DNA from: Bacteroidota bacterium | GTDB taxonomy: Bacteria > Bacteroidota > Rhodothermia > Rhodothermales > Rubricoccaceae | NCBI GenBank assembly: GCA_039821555.1 | Contig: JBCBNX010000003.1 | Location: forward strand, 62,001 to 126,000 | Direction of reading: 5' to 3' | DNA: 64,000 bases | Shown here: positions 52,135-60,175 of the stretch, piece after piece | How the letters are laid out: each line of letters begins with the position of its first letter | Position numbering within the stretch: the stretch's first letter is position 1 | Made by a program: the position numbers and the translations under genes | Notes under the pieces: model-generated | What the model saw: only the letters and a program-made list of their open reading frames with translations | What the model was told of the DNA's origin: nothing | The model's database searches: none

Positions 52135-53400
52135 CTAGGCCGTGACCGGGGCGCCGACGAGTTGCTTCTCCTGCGTCGAGCCGTTCGTGGCGACGATGGG
52201 AGCCGAGGCGTGACGCGCGATCTCATGCGCGTGCGACTCGTCGTGGTGGTGATGGTCGTGCTCCTCCGCAGCCTGCCCGATGAAGAGCGCCGAGAGGATC
52301 GTAAAGACGTACGCCTGGATGAGCGAGACGAGCACCTTGAGGGCGTAGATGAACACCGTCATCAGGATGCTCGGCACGGCCACGCCGAAGCCTACGACCG
52401 GCCCGAAGAGGGCACCGAGGATGAAGATGAGCCCGATCAGATTCAGGATGACCAGGTGACCCGCCGTGATGTTGGCGAAGAGCCGGATGGCGAGCGCGAA
52501 GGGCTTCGTAAAGATGCCCAGGATCTCGACCGGGATGAGAATGAACTTGATCGGGACCGGGATACCGGGCGGCCAGAGGATGTGCATCCAGTAGTCCTTC
52601 GTGCCTGCCATCTGCGTGAGCGCGAAGGTGAAGAAGGCCAGCACCGCCGTGATGGCGATGTTCGACGTAGCGGCCGCGCCGTAGGGCATGAGGCCGAGCA
52701 AGTTGCACGTCAGAATGAAGAAGAAGACCGTCAGCAGGTAGGGCATGTATTTGTCTGCCTTGTTGCCAAGCTGCGGGACGGCGATCTCGTCGCGGACGTA
52801 GAGGATGATGGACTCCAGCATGTTCTGGAGCGTGCCCTTCGGCGCCGAGGTGCGCCCGACGCCCTTCTTGTACTTGCTCGCCATCGAGATGAAGAGCAGC
52901 GCTACGATGAGCATGCCCAGGAGCGCGAAGAGCAGGTGGCGCGTCGGCGAGAGGTCGATCACCATCGAGCCGGAGGCCGGGACGATGGTCTCGTAGAGGT
53001 GCTTGCCCGATGCGAGCTTGGCTTCGAGGCTACCAGAGGCGCCATCTCCGTAGGCGCCATCTCCGTAGGCGCCGTCGCTCGTCGAATCGCCACCGTACCC
53101 AGCGGCAGCGTCATCGCTGGCGGAGTCGCCGCCCTGCTCGCCATCCTCTTTCTTCATGACGTAGTCGCCGGAGCGAAGGGCGGCCTTCGTCGTCGCGTAG
53201 AAGTCGAAGCCGAGCGCGCCGGATGCGTCACGGACGACGAAGAAGCGCGGCAACTCGACCTTGGCAAAGGGCAGGAAGTCGAGGTAGTTGCCGTCGACGC
53301 TGTGCTGGACGGCGTCGAGTTGGTCGCCTTCAGCGGCACGAACGGGCAGCGCCACGGTCAGCGCGACGAGAGCGAGGACGACAAAGCGGAGGGCGCGCAT
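52135..53400 (-). CDS. atpB: ATP synthase F0 a subunit with signal peptide and extended periplasmic domain
   Basis: The proton-channel subunit; 421 residues, about 170 more than in E. coli. A cleavable signal (FVVLALVALTVALPVRA) leads into a periplasmic region with a Gly/Asp/Ser-rich linker containing two in-frame YGDGA units. The core follows: the stator Arg in FALAIRLFANITAGHL and the helices before and after it. The C-terminus is His-rich (EEHDHHHHDESHAHE). Extended a subunits with a signal are known in Bacteroidota. First of the core atp genes. Confidence 0.95.
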   Translation of the reverse strand: MRALRFVVLALVALTVALPVRAAEGDQLDAVQHSVDGNYLDFLPFAKVELPRFFVVRDASGALGFDFYATTKAALRSGDYVMKKEDGEQGGDSASDDAAAGYGGDSTSDGAYGDGAYGDGASGSLEAKLASGKHLYETIVPASGSMVIDLSPTRHLLFALLGMLIVALLFISMASKYKKGVGRTSAPKGTLQNMLESIILYVRDEIAVPQLGNKADKYMPYLLTVFFFILTCNLLGLMPYGAAATSNIAITAVLAFFTFALTQMAGTKDYWMHILWPPGIPVPIKFILIPVEILGIFTKPFALAIRLFANITAGHLVILNLIGLIFILGALFGPVVGFGVAVPSILMTVFIYALKVLVSLIQAYVFTILSALFIGQAAEEHDHHHHDESHAHEIARHASAPIVATNGSTQEKQLVGAPVTA

Positions 53401-53465
53401 CAGGCGAGGGTGGGGAATCGGATGGGAGGAATGCGCGAGTCGGGGAGCTCTTCAGGGGCGTCCGT

Positions 53466-53774
53466 TCAGACGGTTGGCGTGATCGCGTTCATGTCGCGAC
53501 CTTTAAGCAGCCACCACTCGCCGCCGACGCCTAGGACAAACGCGCCAAGCAGACCGGTGACGAAGCCCGCCTCCTGCACGTCGACGAGCAGCAGCGTCAG
53601 CACCACAGCGAGGAGCAGCAGCACGATCCGTACGACGAGGCTCGAGAGCACGAGGCGGATGAAGACGTTGTCGGGTCGCGTGAGGGCGTGGCGGATTACC
53701 GCGTAGCTCGCCGCCGCGTTGCACACGCCGAGGCCCGCGCCGAGGGCAAAGCTGAACCAGAAAGCGCTGGGCAT
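53466..53774 (-). CDS. Small membrane protein of the atp operon (AtpI-like)
   Basis: A protein of 102 residues with three to four hydrophobic helices (SAFWFSFALGAGLGVCNAAAS, LVLSSLVVRIVLLLLAVVLTLLLV, GFVTGLLGAFVLGVGGEWWLL). Its place between atpZ/I and atpB, and its fold, match the AtpI-like assembly or Mg2+-related proteins that precede atpB; the exact family is unclear. ATG 53774 is chosen as it begins the membrane part. Confidence 0.75.
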   Translation of the reverse strand: MPSAFWFSFALGAGLGVCNAAASYAVIRHALTRPDNVFIRLVLSSLVVRIVLLLLAVVLTLLLVDVQEAGFVTGLLGAFVLGVGGEWWLLKGRDMNAITPTV

Positions 53775-53970
53775 ACGTCCAGGGGCGGGAGCCGTGGGGG
53801 AAGCGGGCGAAGGGAAGAAGCAGAACGCCCGAGCGCAGAAGGCTTCGGGGGCGTCGGCGCGCAAGTTAGACCGACCCATTTTGAGGGGGCGGCAAGGGGG
53901 CGTGAAGATGAGGCGAAATGGCCTGTTTTCGCCGAAAAAGCCCTTCGCCGCGTCTTCGCAGAAGCCAGCC

Positions 53971-54360
53971 CTAGCTGTCCGTTTCCGGTCCCGCTTGCGG
54001 CCTCGTTTGCGCCCCCTGAACCGACCTTTCAGAGCGGCTCCCGTAGCGCCGTGCTGACTCCGCGTTGAGATCGGCTACGAGCCGCAGGAGCACCACGAAC
54101 ACAGCGATGACGCCAAACAGGCTGCCCAGCAGGATCCCCCACGGGCTCGTGCCCAGCCACCCGTCGGCGAGATAGCCGAGGCCAGCCATCATCGCCATCG
54201 TGAGTCCAACTTGAATGCCGACGTGCAGGTACGGCCCCGCCGCCTTGAGGGCCGCGCCCGGACTGCTGCCGATGCGTTCGGCGCGTGGCGCCTCGTCCGC
54301 AGGGCGACCGCCTGGCGTGCGGTGGGCATAGTCGTCGGTGCGCTTCGCAGCCATGAGCAT
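53971..54360 (-). CDS. AtpZ/AtpI-family protein
   Basis: A protein of 129 residues. A charged N-terminus is followed by two membrane helices in YLHVGIQVGLTMAMMAGLGYLADGWLG and SPWGILLGSLFGVIAVFVVLLRLV, the two-helix hairpin of AtpZ/AtpI, a chaperone for c-ring or F0 assembly. Met3 (54354) is an alternative start. First in the atp run. The 196-bp gap before the next gene holds no feature. Confidence 0.85.
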   Translation of the reverse strand: MLMAAKRTDDYAHRTPGGRPADEAPRAERIGSSPGAALKAAGPYLHVGIQVGLTMAMMAGLGYLADGWLGTSPWGILLGSLFGVIAVFVVLLRLVADLNAESARRYGSRSERSVQGAQTRPQAGPETDS

Positions 54361-54424
54361 AAGGGCTTCAGACGTCCAGGCTTCGCAGCTGTGGAGCCGG
54401 GAGCGACAGCTGTGTGGGGGACGG

Positions 54425-54859
54425 CTAAGCAGGCTTCTTCGCCTCGGACTTGGCCGCGCCTGACTTCGTCACGCCGCTCATATCGCAGCGCCCGGTGAAC
54501 ACCGCCCCGTCTTCCACGACCAGCTTCGAGGTGCTGATGTTGCCGTTGACGCGCGCGGTGCTCTTCAGGACCAGGCGCCCCTGCACCACCACATCGCCGT
54601 CGACGGTGCCGCTGAGATCGGCGCTGGCCGACTCGAGAGTTCCTTCGATGCGCCCTTCTGGGCTCACCACAGTGCGACCGCTGACATGGACATCGCCCTT
54701 GATCTCGCCGCCGATGTGGATGTCTGCCTGCGAGCGCAGGCTGCCCTCGATGACCGTTCCAGCCCCGATGATGTTGTTGGTAGGGCCGACGGGCGAGGGC
54801 GAGCCGTTGCGGAGCTTTGCCATGGAGGTAGAATCCGACTTAGAGGATCGAGAAAACAT
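54425..54859 (-). CDS. bacA: Bactofilin
   Basis: A cytoskeletal polymer-forming protein of 144 residues. The bactofilin core (about 28-120) is a beta-helix of repeated G-x-hydrophobic turns: NNIIGAGTVIEGSLRSQADIHIGGEIKGDV and GRLVLKSTARVNGNIST. A Ser/Lys-rich tail follows. Bactofilins localise cell-wall enzymes; the M23 peptidase 67 bp upstream on the same strand is the classic partner arrangement. Confidence 0.92.
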   Translation of the reverse strand: MFSRSSKSDSTSMAKLRNGSPSPVGPTNNIIGAGTVIEGSLRSQADIHIGGEIKGDVHVSGRTVVSPEGRIEGTLESASADLSGTVDGDVVVQGRLVLKSTARVNGNISTSKLVVEDGAVFTGRCDMSGVTKSGAAKSEAKKPA

Positions 54860-54926
54860 GGAGGGGAGGGAAGTACCTGCCAGGCTACGTCGGCGCGCTC
54901 CTGCGGTCCGCGCTGGACGCCAAGAG

Positions 54927-55832
54927 TCATGCGCCGCTCGTCACGAGGTACTGCCGGGGATCCTGGGCGAGGCCGTTGCGCCACAGTTCGAAGTGGAGGT
55001 GCGGGCCGGTGGTGATCTCGCCGGTGTTGCCGCTCACGGCGACGGCTTCGCGGCTGCGAACCCGGTCGCCGATGCGCTTGAGCAGGCGGTCGTTGTGTTT
55101 GTAGACAGAAAGATAGCCGTCGGCGTGCTGCACGGCAATCGTGAAGCCGCCCTCGTGGGTCCAGTCGGCGAAGGTGACATAGCCGTCGCCCACGGCCCGC
55201 ACGGTGGTCCCCTCTTCCACGACGAAGTCCGCACCGAAGTGCCCACCCTGAGCGTTGTAGCCGCGCCCAAGGAAGCCATCGACGGGTGGCAGGACAGGAA
55301 AGCGGAGGCTGGCGAGCGCCTCGGCCGCACGCACAGCCGACACCGGTTCTTCGCCTGCGTCCAGGAAGCGGTAGCGGATGGCAGGTTGCTCGTGGTCAGC
55401 CCAGTTGTCAGTAGGCGTGGCCTGCGCCACGGCCCCAGGCTCGTCGAAGCGGCTCAGGTCGGGCAGTTCGGGCGGCGATACAGACACCTCCGACGTGTCA
55501 GCCTCTCCTGTGATGAGGCGTCCGAGTTGGGCGAGCTGCTGGTACTGCACGGCGATCGAGTCGCGCATGGCCGCGATGCGTGCGTCTTGCTCTAGGATGC
55601 GGCCGCGCAGCGCGTCTGCATCGGGACCTACGAGGGGCGCGCGGAGCGCAGGCGTGAAGACGATCAGTGCCGCGAGCGCGCCGCCGAGCACCAGCACGGA
55701 GACGAGGCCGACGCCGAGCAACACAGCGGGCTGCACACGGTATTGGTGCGGCTGGAGGGCCTCGTCGTCCATGAGGATGACGGTGCAGGAGCGTCCGATG
55801 CGACGCGCTAGATCGAGCACGAAGCGAAGCAT
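54927..55832 (-). CDS. M23-family peptidase with membrane anchor
   Basis: A metallo-endopeptidase of 301 residues acting on peptidoglycan cross-bridges. A membrane helix (VLLGVGLVSVLVLGGALAALIVF) near residue 40 is followed by a coiled coil (AALIRGRILEQDARIAAMRDSI-like) and a C-terminal LytM domain: GGHFGADFVVEEGTTVRAV and TTGPHLHFELWRNG with the zinc-binding His and HxH. Inner-membrane anchored, periplasmic. It pairs with the bactofilin, as in curvature/shape systems. ATG 55832 is chosen. Confidence 0.93.
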   Translation of the reverse strand: MLRFVLDLARRIGRSCTVILMDDEALQPHQYRVQPAVLLGVGLVSVLVLGGALAALIVFTPALRAPLVGPDADALRGRILEQDARIAAMRDSIAVQYQQLAQLGRLITGEADTSEVSVSPPELPDLSRFDEPGAVAQATPTDNWADHEQPAIRYRFLDAGEEPVSAVRAAEALASLRFPVLPPVDGFLGRGYNAQGGHFGADFVVEEGTTVRAVGDGYVTFADWTHEGGFTIAVQHADGYLSVYKHNDRLLKRIGDRVRSREAVAVSGNTGEITTGPHLHFELWRNGLAQDPRQYLVTSGA

Positions 55833-55898
55833 AGGCGAAGCGGAAGACTCGACCGGGCTGGCGCCTGGTCGGATTGACCGGGGCCGCACGCTGCTTTC

Positions 55899-55929
55899 TT
55901 GGTTTCTACACAGCGCAACGGCTAAATTA
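55899..55929 (+). promoter_or_regulatory. Promoter of rpsT
   Basis: TTG at 55899-55901, 21-nt spacer, TAAATTA at 55923-55929, about 50 bp before the rpsT ATG. The local AT richness stands out. Confidence 0.55.
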
Positions 55930-55978
55930 CTCCGTTTATCATCGCGCACTGCGAAGTCCCCACGAACCTTATCTACAC

Positions 55979-56230
55979 ATGCCTCAGCACAAGTCTGCCG
56001 AGAAGCGTGTGCGCCAAAACGCCAAGCGCCGCGCTCGCAACCGCTACCAGAAAGTACGCATCCGTACCCTCATCAAGGACCTTGAAGCCACGCAAGACCC
56101 GGCCGCTGCCGCCGAGAAATTGCGCGTGGTCAAGGCCCAGCTCGACCGCCTCGCCACGAAGGGCATCTTCCACCGCAACAAGGTGGCCCACATGAAGAGC
56201 CGCCTCGAGCTTCACGTCAACGGCTTGTAG
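55979..56230 (+). CDS. rpsT: Ribosomal protein bS20
   Basis: A small-subunit protein of 83 residues binding 16S rRNA. It shows the bS20 pattern: HKSAEKRVRQNAKRRARNRY, a central helix, and the C-terminal KGIFHRNKVAHMKSRL. Length is normal. Divergent from the M23 peptidase gene. It is followed by a long gap before the OmpA run. Confidence 0.97.
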   Translation: MPQHKSAEKRVRQNAKRRARNRYQKVRIRTLIKDLEATQDPAAAAEKLRVVKAQLDRLATKGIFHRNKVAHMKSRLELHVNGL

Positions 56231-56600
56231 CACTGCCCGGTGTCCCGCGAGGGATCCCAGCGTCCCAACACTAGGCAGTTCCTCCGCCAAGGAACTCTCA
56301 TCGGGCGCCGAGAACCAACTCGCCCGTCGCACTTCGTACCCAGGCCCACTGGGGCCGCCCGGCCGAATTTCTCAGGGTTCCGTACACTTCTCCCAGTCTC
56401 CGCTTGATTGTCTGGGTGCTTGATGCCGAATCTTGGGAGATCGGAGATCTCTCCCCCTACCCCCGTCCTTCAGGGCGTCGCTTCCTCTCTCGGACCGCAC
56501 TCCTGCACGGGCTGGCACGTCGGAGGACCCCGTTCGTCAACCTCCTAAGCATTGTCTCGGACGGCTCCTTCCCTCGTCCACCATCACGTCCACGAACCGC
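56231..56600. other. Gap between rpsT and the OmpA run
   Basis: A 370-bp region. A hairpin AGTTCCT/AGGAACT (56277-56296) with a 6-nt loop lies 50 bp after rpsT and could end its transcript, though no T-tract follows. No clear promoter for the next gene is seen. Confidence 0.45.
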
Positions 56601-58199
56601 ATGACTACCACCATGACCTTGCGTCTACACACGGCACTTTTGCTCGGCTGTGCGGCCCTGCTGCTGCTCGCACCCCAAGCTGAAGCCCAGGTGCGCGCCG
56701 ACAACTCGCTCTACATCGCTGCACGGGTCGGCGTCGGCGCCTATGGCGGCGATATTGACGGGGTCGCTGACGGCGAATTCGGCGACTACTTCGACCAGCT
56801 CGGCCTCGGCTTCGGTGGCGAGATTGGCTACCAGTTCTCGCCGTCGCTCGCCCTCGGTGTGCTGTACCACTACGGTTCGTACCCAGGCCTCGAAGAGTTT
56901 GAGGACCGGCCTGACTTCTTCGCCAACGACGGGGACGTTGTGCAGCACCTTGAAGTGCTCTTCCGCTACGTCCCCTTCTCCAACGCGCGCCTCAGCCCGT
57001 TTGTGCTGCTCGGTGGTGGCTTCACGCTCTCAACACCCGACCCGCTCCGCCCGTCAACCAACGACGCGGACTCGTGGGGAGCTGGTCCTGTTGCGGGCCT
57101 CGGCCTCGACCTCGTGCTCGGCTCGCGTCTCTCGCTCTTCACTGAGCTCAAGGGCTTCCTCGTGATGCCGGACGACGCCGTCGACAACAACAACCCGGGC
57201 GAGAACAACGACGGAGACGCTGCCTTCTTCAACACGGATGCAGACGACATGGACTTTGACATCCTCGGCTATGGAGGAATCGGTCTGCGTCTCACGTTTG
57301 CCCCCGCTATCACGAAGGTTGACGCTACCATCGACGGCCCGACAAGCCTCCTGACAGGCGAGTCTGGCACCTACACCGCCTTCGTCAACGACGACGCGAC
57401 CGGCCCCTGTGAGTACACCTGGGACTGGGGCGACGGCCAGACCGCCACCGGCCTGACGGCGACCCACATGTATGCTGAGGAGGGTACCTACACGGTCACC
57501 TTCTCGGCGGCCTGCAAGGCCAACACCGATGTCGAGACGCTGCTCGTGACGGTCACCGCCCCGCCGCCGCCGCCGGTCGAAGCGCCTGCGCTCGCCAACT
57601 GCACGGCGACGCCGTCTGAGGCCAACCTCGGCGAAGCTGTCCGCTTCAGCGCCACCGTGACGGGCACGCAGCCGATCACCTTCGCCTACGACTTCGGCGA
57701 CGGCTCCTCGGCCAACACGCTCACCGCCACGCACACCTACGCCGAAGAGGGCGAGTACACGGTCACCCTGCGCGCCTCCAACGAGGCCGGCAGCGACCAG
57801 TGCACCTTCGTGGTCAACGTGGTGGACCGCTTCTGCGCTGAGGTCAGCGACCTCAACACGGTCTACTTCGACTACGGCGCCAGCAGCCTCACGGCTGACG
57901 CGCAGGGCCGCCTCGCGGAGAACATTGAAGTACTCGAGCGCTGCCCGAACCTCTGCGTCGTCGTCAGCGCTTACACCGACGATCGCGAGAGCGACAAGCT
58001 CCGTCTCTCGGAGCGCCGTGCTGGCGAAGTCAAGGCCTACTACATGGAGAACGGCATCGACGACAGCCGCATCGTATCACGCGGCCTCGGCGAGGCGCCG
58101 GACTCCAACTCGAAGGAGGATCCGGGCCCGGGTGACCGCAACGCCCGCCGCGCCGAGTCCGCGCCGGTCGATTGCGACGAGCTTCCTTCGGACAGCTAA
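56601..58199 (+). CDS. PKD-OmpA outer-membrane protein, paralogue 1
   Basis: An outer-membrane protein of 532 residues with a Sec signal (LLLGCAALLLLAPQAEAQ), an eight-strand barrel-like N-terminal half (VRADNSLYIAARVGVGAYGGDI...), two PKD-like Ig domains (ATIDGPTSLLTGESGTYTAF; FAYDFGDGSSANTL) and an OmpA domain (NTVYFDYGASSLTADAQGRL, VVVSAYTDDRESDKLRLSERRAGEVKAYYMENGIDD). It likely links outer membrane to peptidoglycan. It has two close paralogues downstream. A strong terminator follows at 58240-58275. Confidence 0.93.
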   Translation: MTTTMTLRLHTALLLGCAALLLLAPQAEAQVRADNSLYIAARVGVGAYGGDIDGVADGEFGDYFDQLGLGFGGEIGYQFSPSLALGVLYHYGSYPGLEEFEDRPDFFANDGDVVQHLEVLFRYVPFSNARLSPFVLLGGGFTLSTPDPLRPSTNDADSWGAGPVAGLGLDLVLGSRLSLFTELKGFLVMPDDAVDNNNPGENNDGDAAFFNTDADDMDFDILGYGGIGLRLTFAPAITKVDATIDGPTSLLTGESGTYTAFVNDDATGPCEYTWDWGDGQTATGLTATHMYAEEGTYTVTFSAACKANTDVETLLVTVTAPPPPPVEAPALANCTATPSEANLGEAVRFSATVTGTQPITFAYDFGDGSSANTLTATHTYAEEGEYTVTLRASNEAGSDQCTFVVNVVDRFCAEVSDLNTVYFDYGASSLTADAQGRLAENIEVLERCPNLCVVVSAYTDDRESDKLRLSERRAGEVKAYYMENGIDDSRIVSRGLGEAPDSNSKEDPGPGDRNARRAESAPVDCDELPSDS

Positions 58200-58239
58200 T
58201 CGCGCCTGACACCCGCTCGTAGGGCTCTTCCTACAGAGC

Positions 58240-58275
58240 AAGACCTCTCCCTTCTTCGGGGAGAGGTCTTTTTTT
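58240..58275 (+). terminator. Rho-independent terminator
   Basis: The stem AAGACCTCTCCC (58240-58251) pairs with GGGAGAGGTCTT (58259-58270) and is followed by a T-run. Confidence 0.92.
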
Positions 58276-58375
58276 ATGTACTTGGTTCTGCCTATACTTG
58301 ACTGGGTGTGTGCTGCCATCGTTTCCCCCCTGCACACACCCCTCGCTTTTCGCACACCCCCTCGTCCGTCTCTCT

Positions 58376-59932
58376 ATGAAGCACCTTTGGAACGCTCTAT
58401 TGCTGAGCCTAGCGGCGTTGCTGGTTTCCTCCGCAGCACTCGCTCAGGTTCGTGCCGACAACACCTTCTTCCTTCAAGCGCGCGTCGGTCTGACGACCTA
58501 TGGCGGTGACATCGACAACAACCCGGACAACGAGATCGGGACTTATCTCGAAAACGGCGACATCGGCTTCGGTGGCGAGCTCGGCTACCAGTTCAGCCCA
58601 GGTGGGGCCATCAGCCTGGCGTACCTCTACGGATCCTACCCCAATACGCTTACGGACTTCGCAGACGCCCCGATCCCGAGCACGGTGCGCGACAGCGATG
58701 TAGTTCAAGAAGTCCAGCTGCGCCTCCGCCTTACTCCCTTCGGAGGTTGGCGCATTGCCCCGTTTGTGACGCTGGGCGGATCGTTCGCGTTTGCCACGCC
58801 GGGCAACTCGGAGAACGACCCCCTTGAGGACTTTGCCTACGGCCCCCTCTTCGGTGGCGGCCTCGACATCCAGCTTACGGGGCGCCTAGCATTGGTGCTG
58901 GAAGGCGATGTGCGTCTCTTCTTCCCGGACGGCGGCATCGACGGGTCTGACCCAAGCAACGCGACCATCCCGGTTGCCGCTGACGAGTCTGACTTCGACG
59001 CCCTGGGCTTCCTCGGAGGCGGTGTGCGCTTCACCTTCAAGTCGCCCATCACCAAGGTGGATGCCATGATCGACGGCCCGATGTCGCTGGAGGCCGGCCA
59101 AACCGGCACCTTCTCGGCTGACGTCAACCCCGACGCTACAGGGCCGCTCTCGTTTGGGTGGGACTGGGGCGACGGCAGCACGTCGACCGGTCTCATTGCT
59201 ACGCACACCTACAGCTCGCCCGGCGCCTACACTGTGACCTTCACGGCCACGGGCCCCGCCAACACCGATGTGGAGACGATGACCGTCGAGGTCACCACAC
59301 CGCCTGCACCGCCCGCCCAGCCGCCTGTGCTTGCCAACTGCACAGCCACGCCAGGCACCGCAAGCGTTGGTGAGGCGGTCCGCTTCAGCGCTACCGTGAC
59401 CGGCACCACGCCAATCTCGTTCCGCTACGACTTCGGCGACGGCGGCTCCGCCAACACGCTCAACGCGAGCCACACGTACAACCAGACCGGTACCTACACC
59501 GTCACGCTCACGTCGACCAATGAAGCGGGCACCGACCAGTGCACCTTTGTCGTCAACGTGGCGGACCGCTTCTGCCAGGACGTCTCGGAGTTGAACACCG
59601 TGTTCTTCGACTACAGCGCCAGCGCCCTCAACAGCGAGGCCCAGAGCCGCCTGGACGAGAACATTGAGGTGCTCGAGCGGTGCCCGGACCTCTGCGTCAT
59701 CGTCAACGGCTACACGGACGACCGCGAGGGCAACAAGCTCAGCCTGTCTGAACAGCGGGCCACGGCCGTCGCCGCGTACTATGTGCAGAGCGGCATCGAC
59801 CAAAGCCGCATCCAGACCCGCGGTCTCGGCGAGGCGCCGGACTCCAACTCGAAGGAGGATCCGGGCCCAGGTGACCGCAACGCCCGTCGTGCCGAGTCCC
59901 TCCCTGTCGGGTGCTCTGCACTCGGCAACTAG
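58376..59932 (+). CDS. PKD-OmpA outer-membrane protein, paralogue 2
   Basis: A protein of 518 residues with the same order as paralogue 1: signal peptide (LLLSLAALLVSSAALAQ), barrel-like half, two PKD-like domains and an OmpA domain (NTVFFDYSASALNSEAQSRLDENIEVL; VNGYTDDREGNKLSLSEQ). It is about 50% identical by eye in the PKD and OmpA parts. ATG 58376 gives MKHLWNALLLSL. A terminator at 59976-60020 closes it. Confidence 0.93.
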   Translation: MKHLWNALLLSLAALLVSSAALAQVRADNTFFLQARVGLTTYGGDIDNNPDNEIGTYLENGDIGFGGELGYQFSPGGAISLAYLYGSYPNTLTDFADAPIPSTVRDSDVVQEVQLRLRLTPFGGWRIAPFVTLGGSFAFATPGNSENDPLEDFAYGPLFGGGLDIQLTGRLALVLEGDVRLFFPDGGIDGSDPSNATIPVAADESDFDALGFLGGGVRFTFKSPITKVDAMIDGPMSLEAGQTGTFSADVNPDATGPLSFGWDWGDGSTSTGLIATHTYSSPGAYTVTFTATGPANTDVETMTVEVTTPPAPPAQPPVLANCTATPGTASVGEAVRFSATVTGTTPISFRYDFGDGGSANTLNASHTYNQTGTYTVTLTSTNEAGTDQCTFVVNVADRFCQDVSELNTVFFDYSASALNSEAQSRLDENIEVLERCPDLCVIVNGYTDDREGNKLSLSEQRATAVAAYYVQSGIDQSRIQTRGLGEAPDSNSKEDPGPGDRNARRAESLPVGCSALGN

Positions 59933-59975
59933 GCCACCTGTGCGCTGAGCGCACGCCACCCCTTACCCCCAGCGC

Positions 59976-60020
59976 GAGGCCGGTCCTATTTCCTGGGACC
60001 GGCCTCGTCTCATCTTGCTC
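59976..60020 (+). terminator. Hairpin terminator
   Basis: GAGGCCGGTCC (59976-59986) pairs with GGACCGGCCTC (59996-60006), followed by TCTCATCTT. Confidence 0.75.
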
Positions 60021-60175
60021 AGTCACAATGAACCCGGTGGCCCACAATTGAGCAGAGCATGCTTAGATTGACGGCGAAAGCATACCGTCAAGGTGTAGCC
60101 CCTCACCGAGGTACTGTGGATCGATTGTTGCTTTTCGCGAAGCCTGCCCTCCCTTTTCTCGCTCGGACCTGGCCT

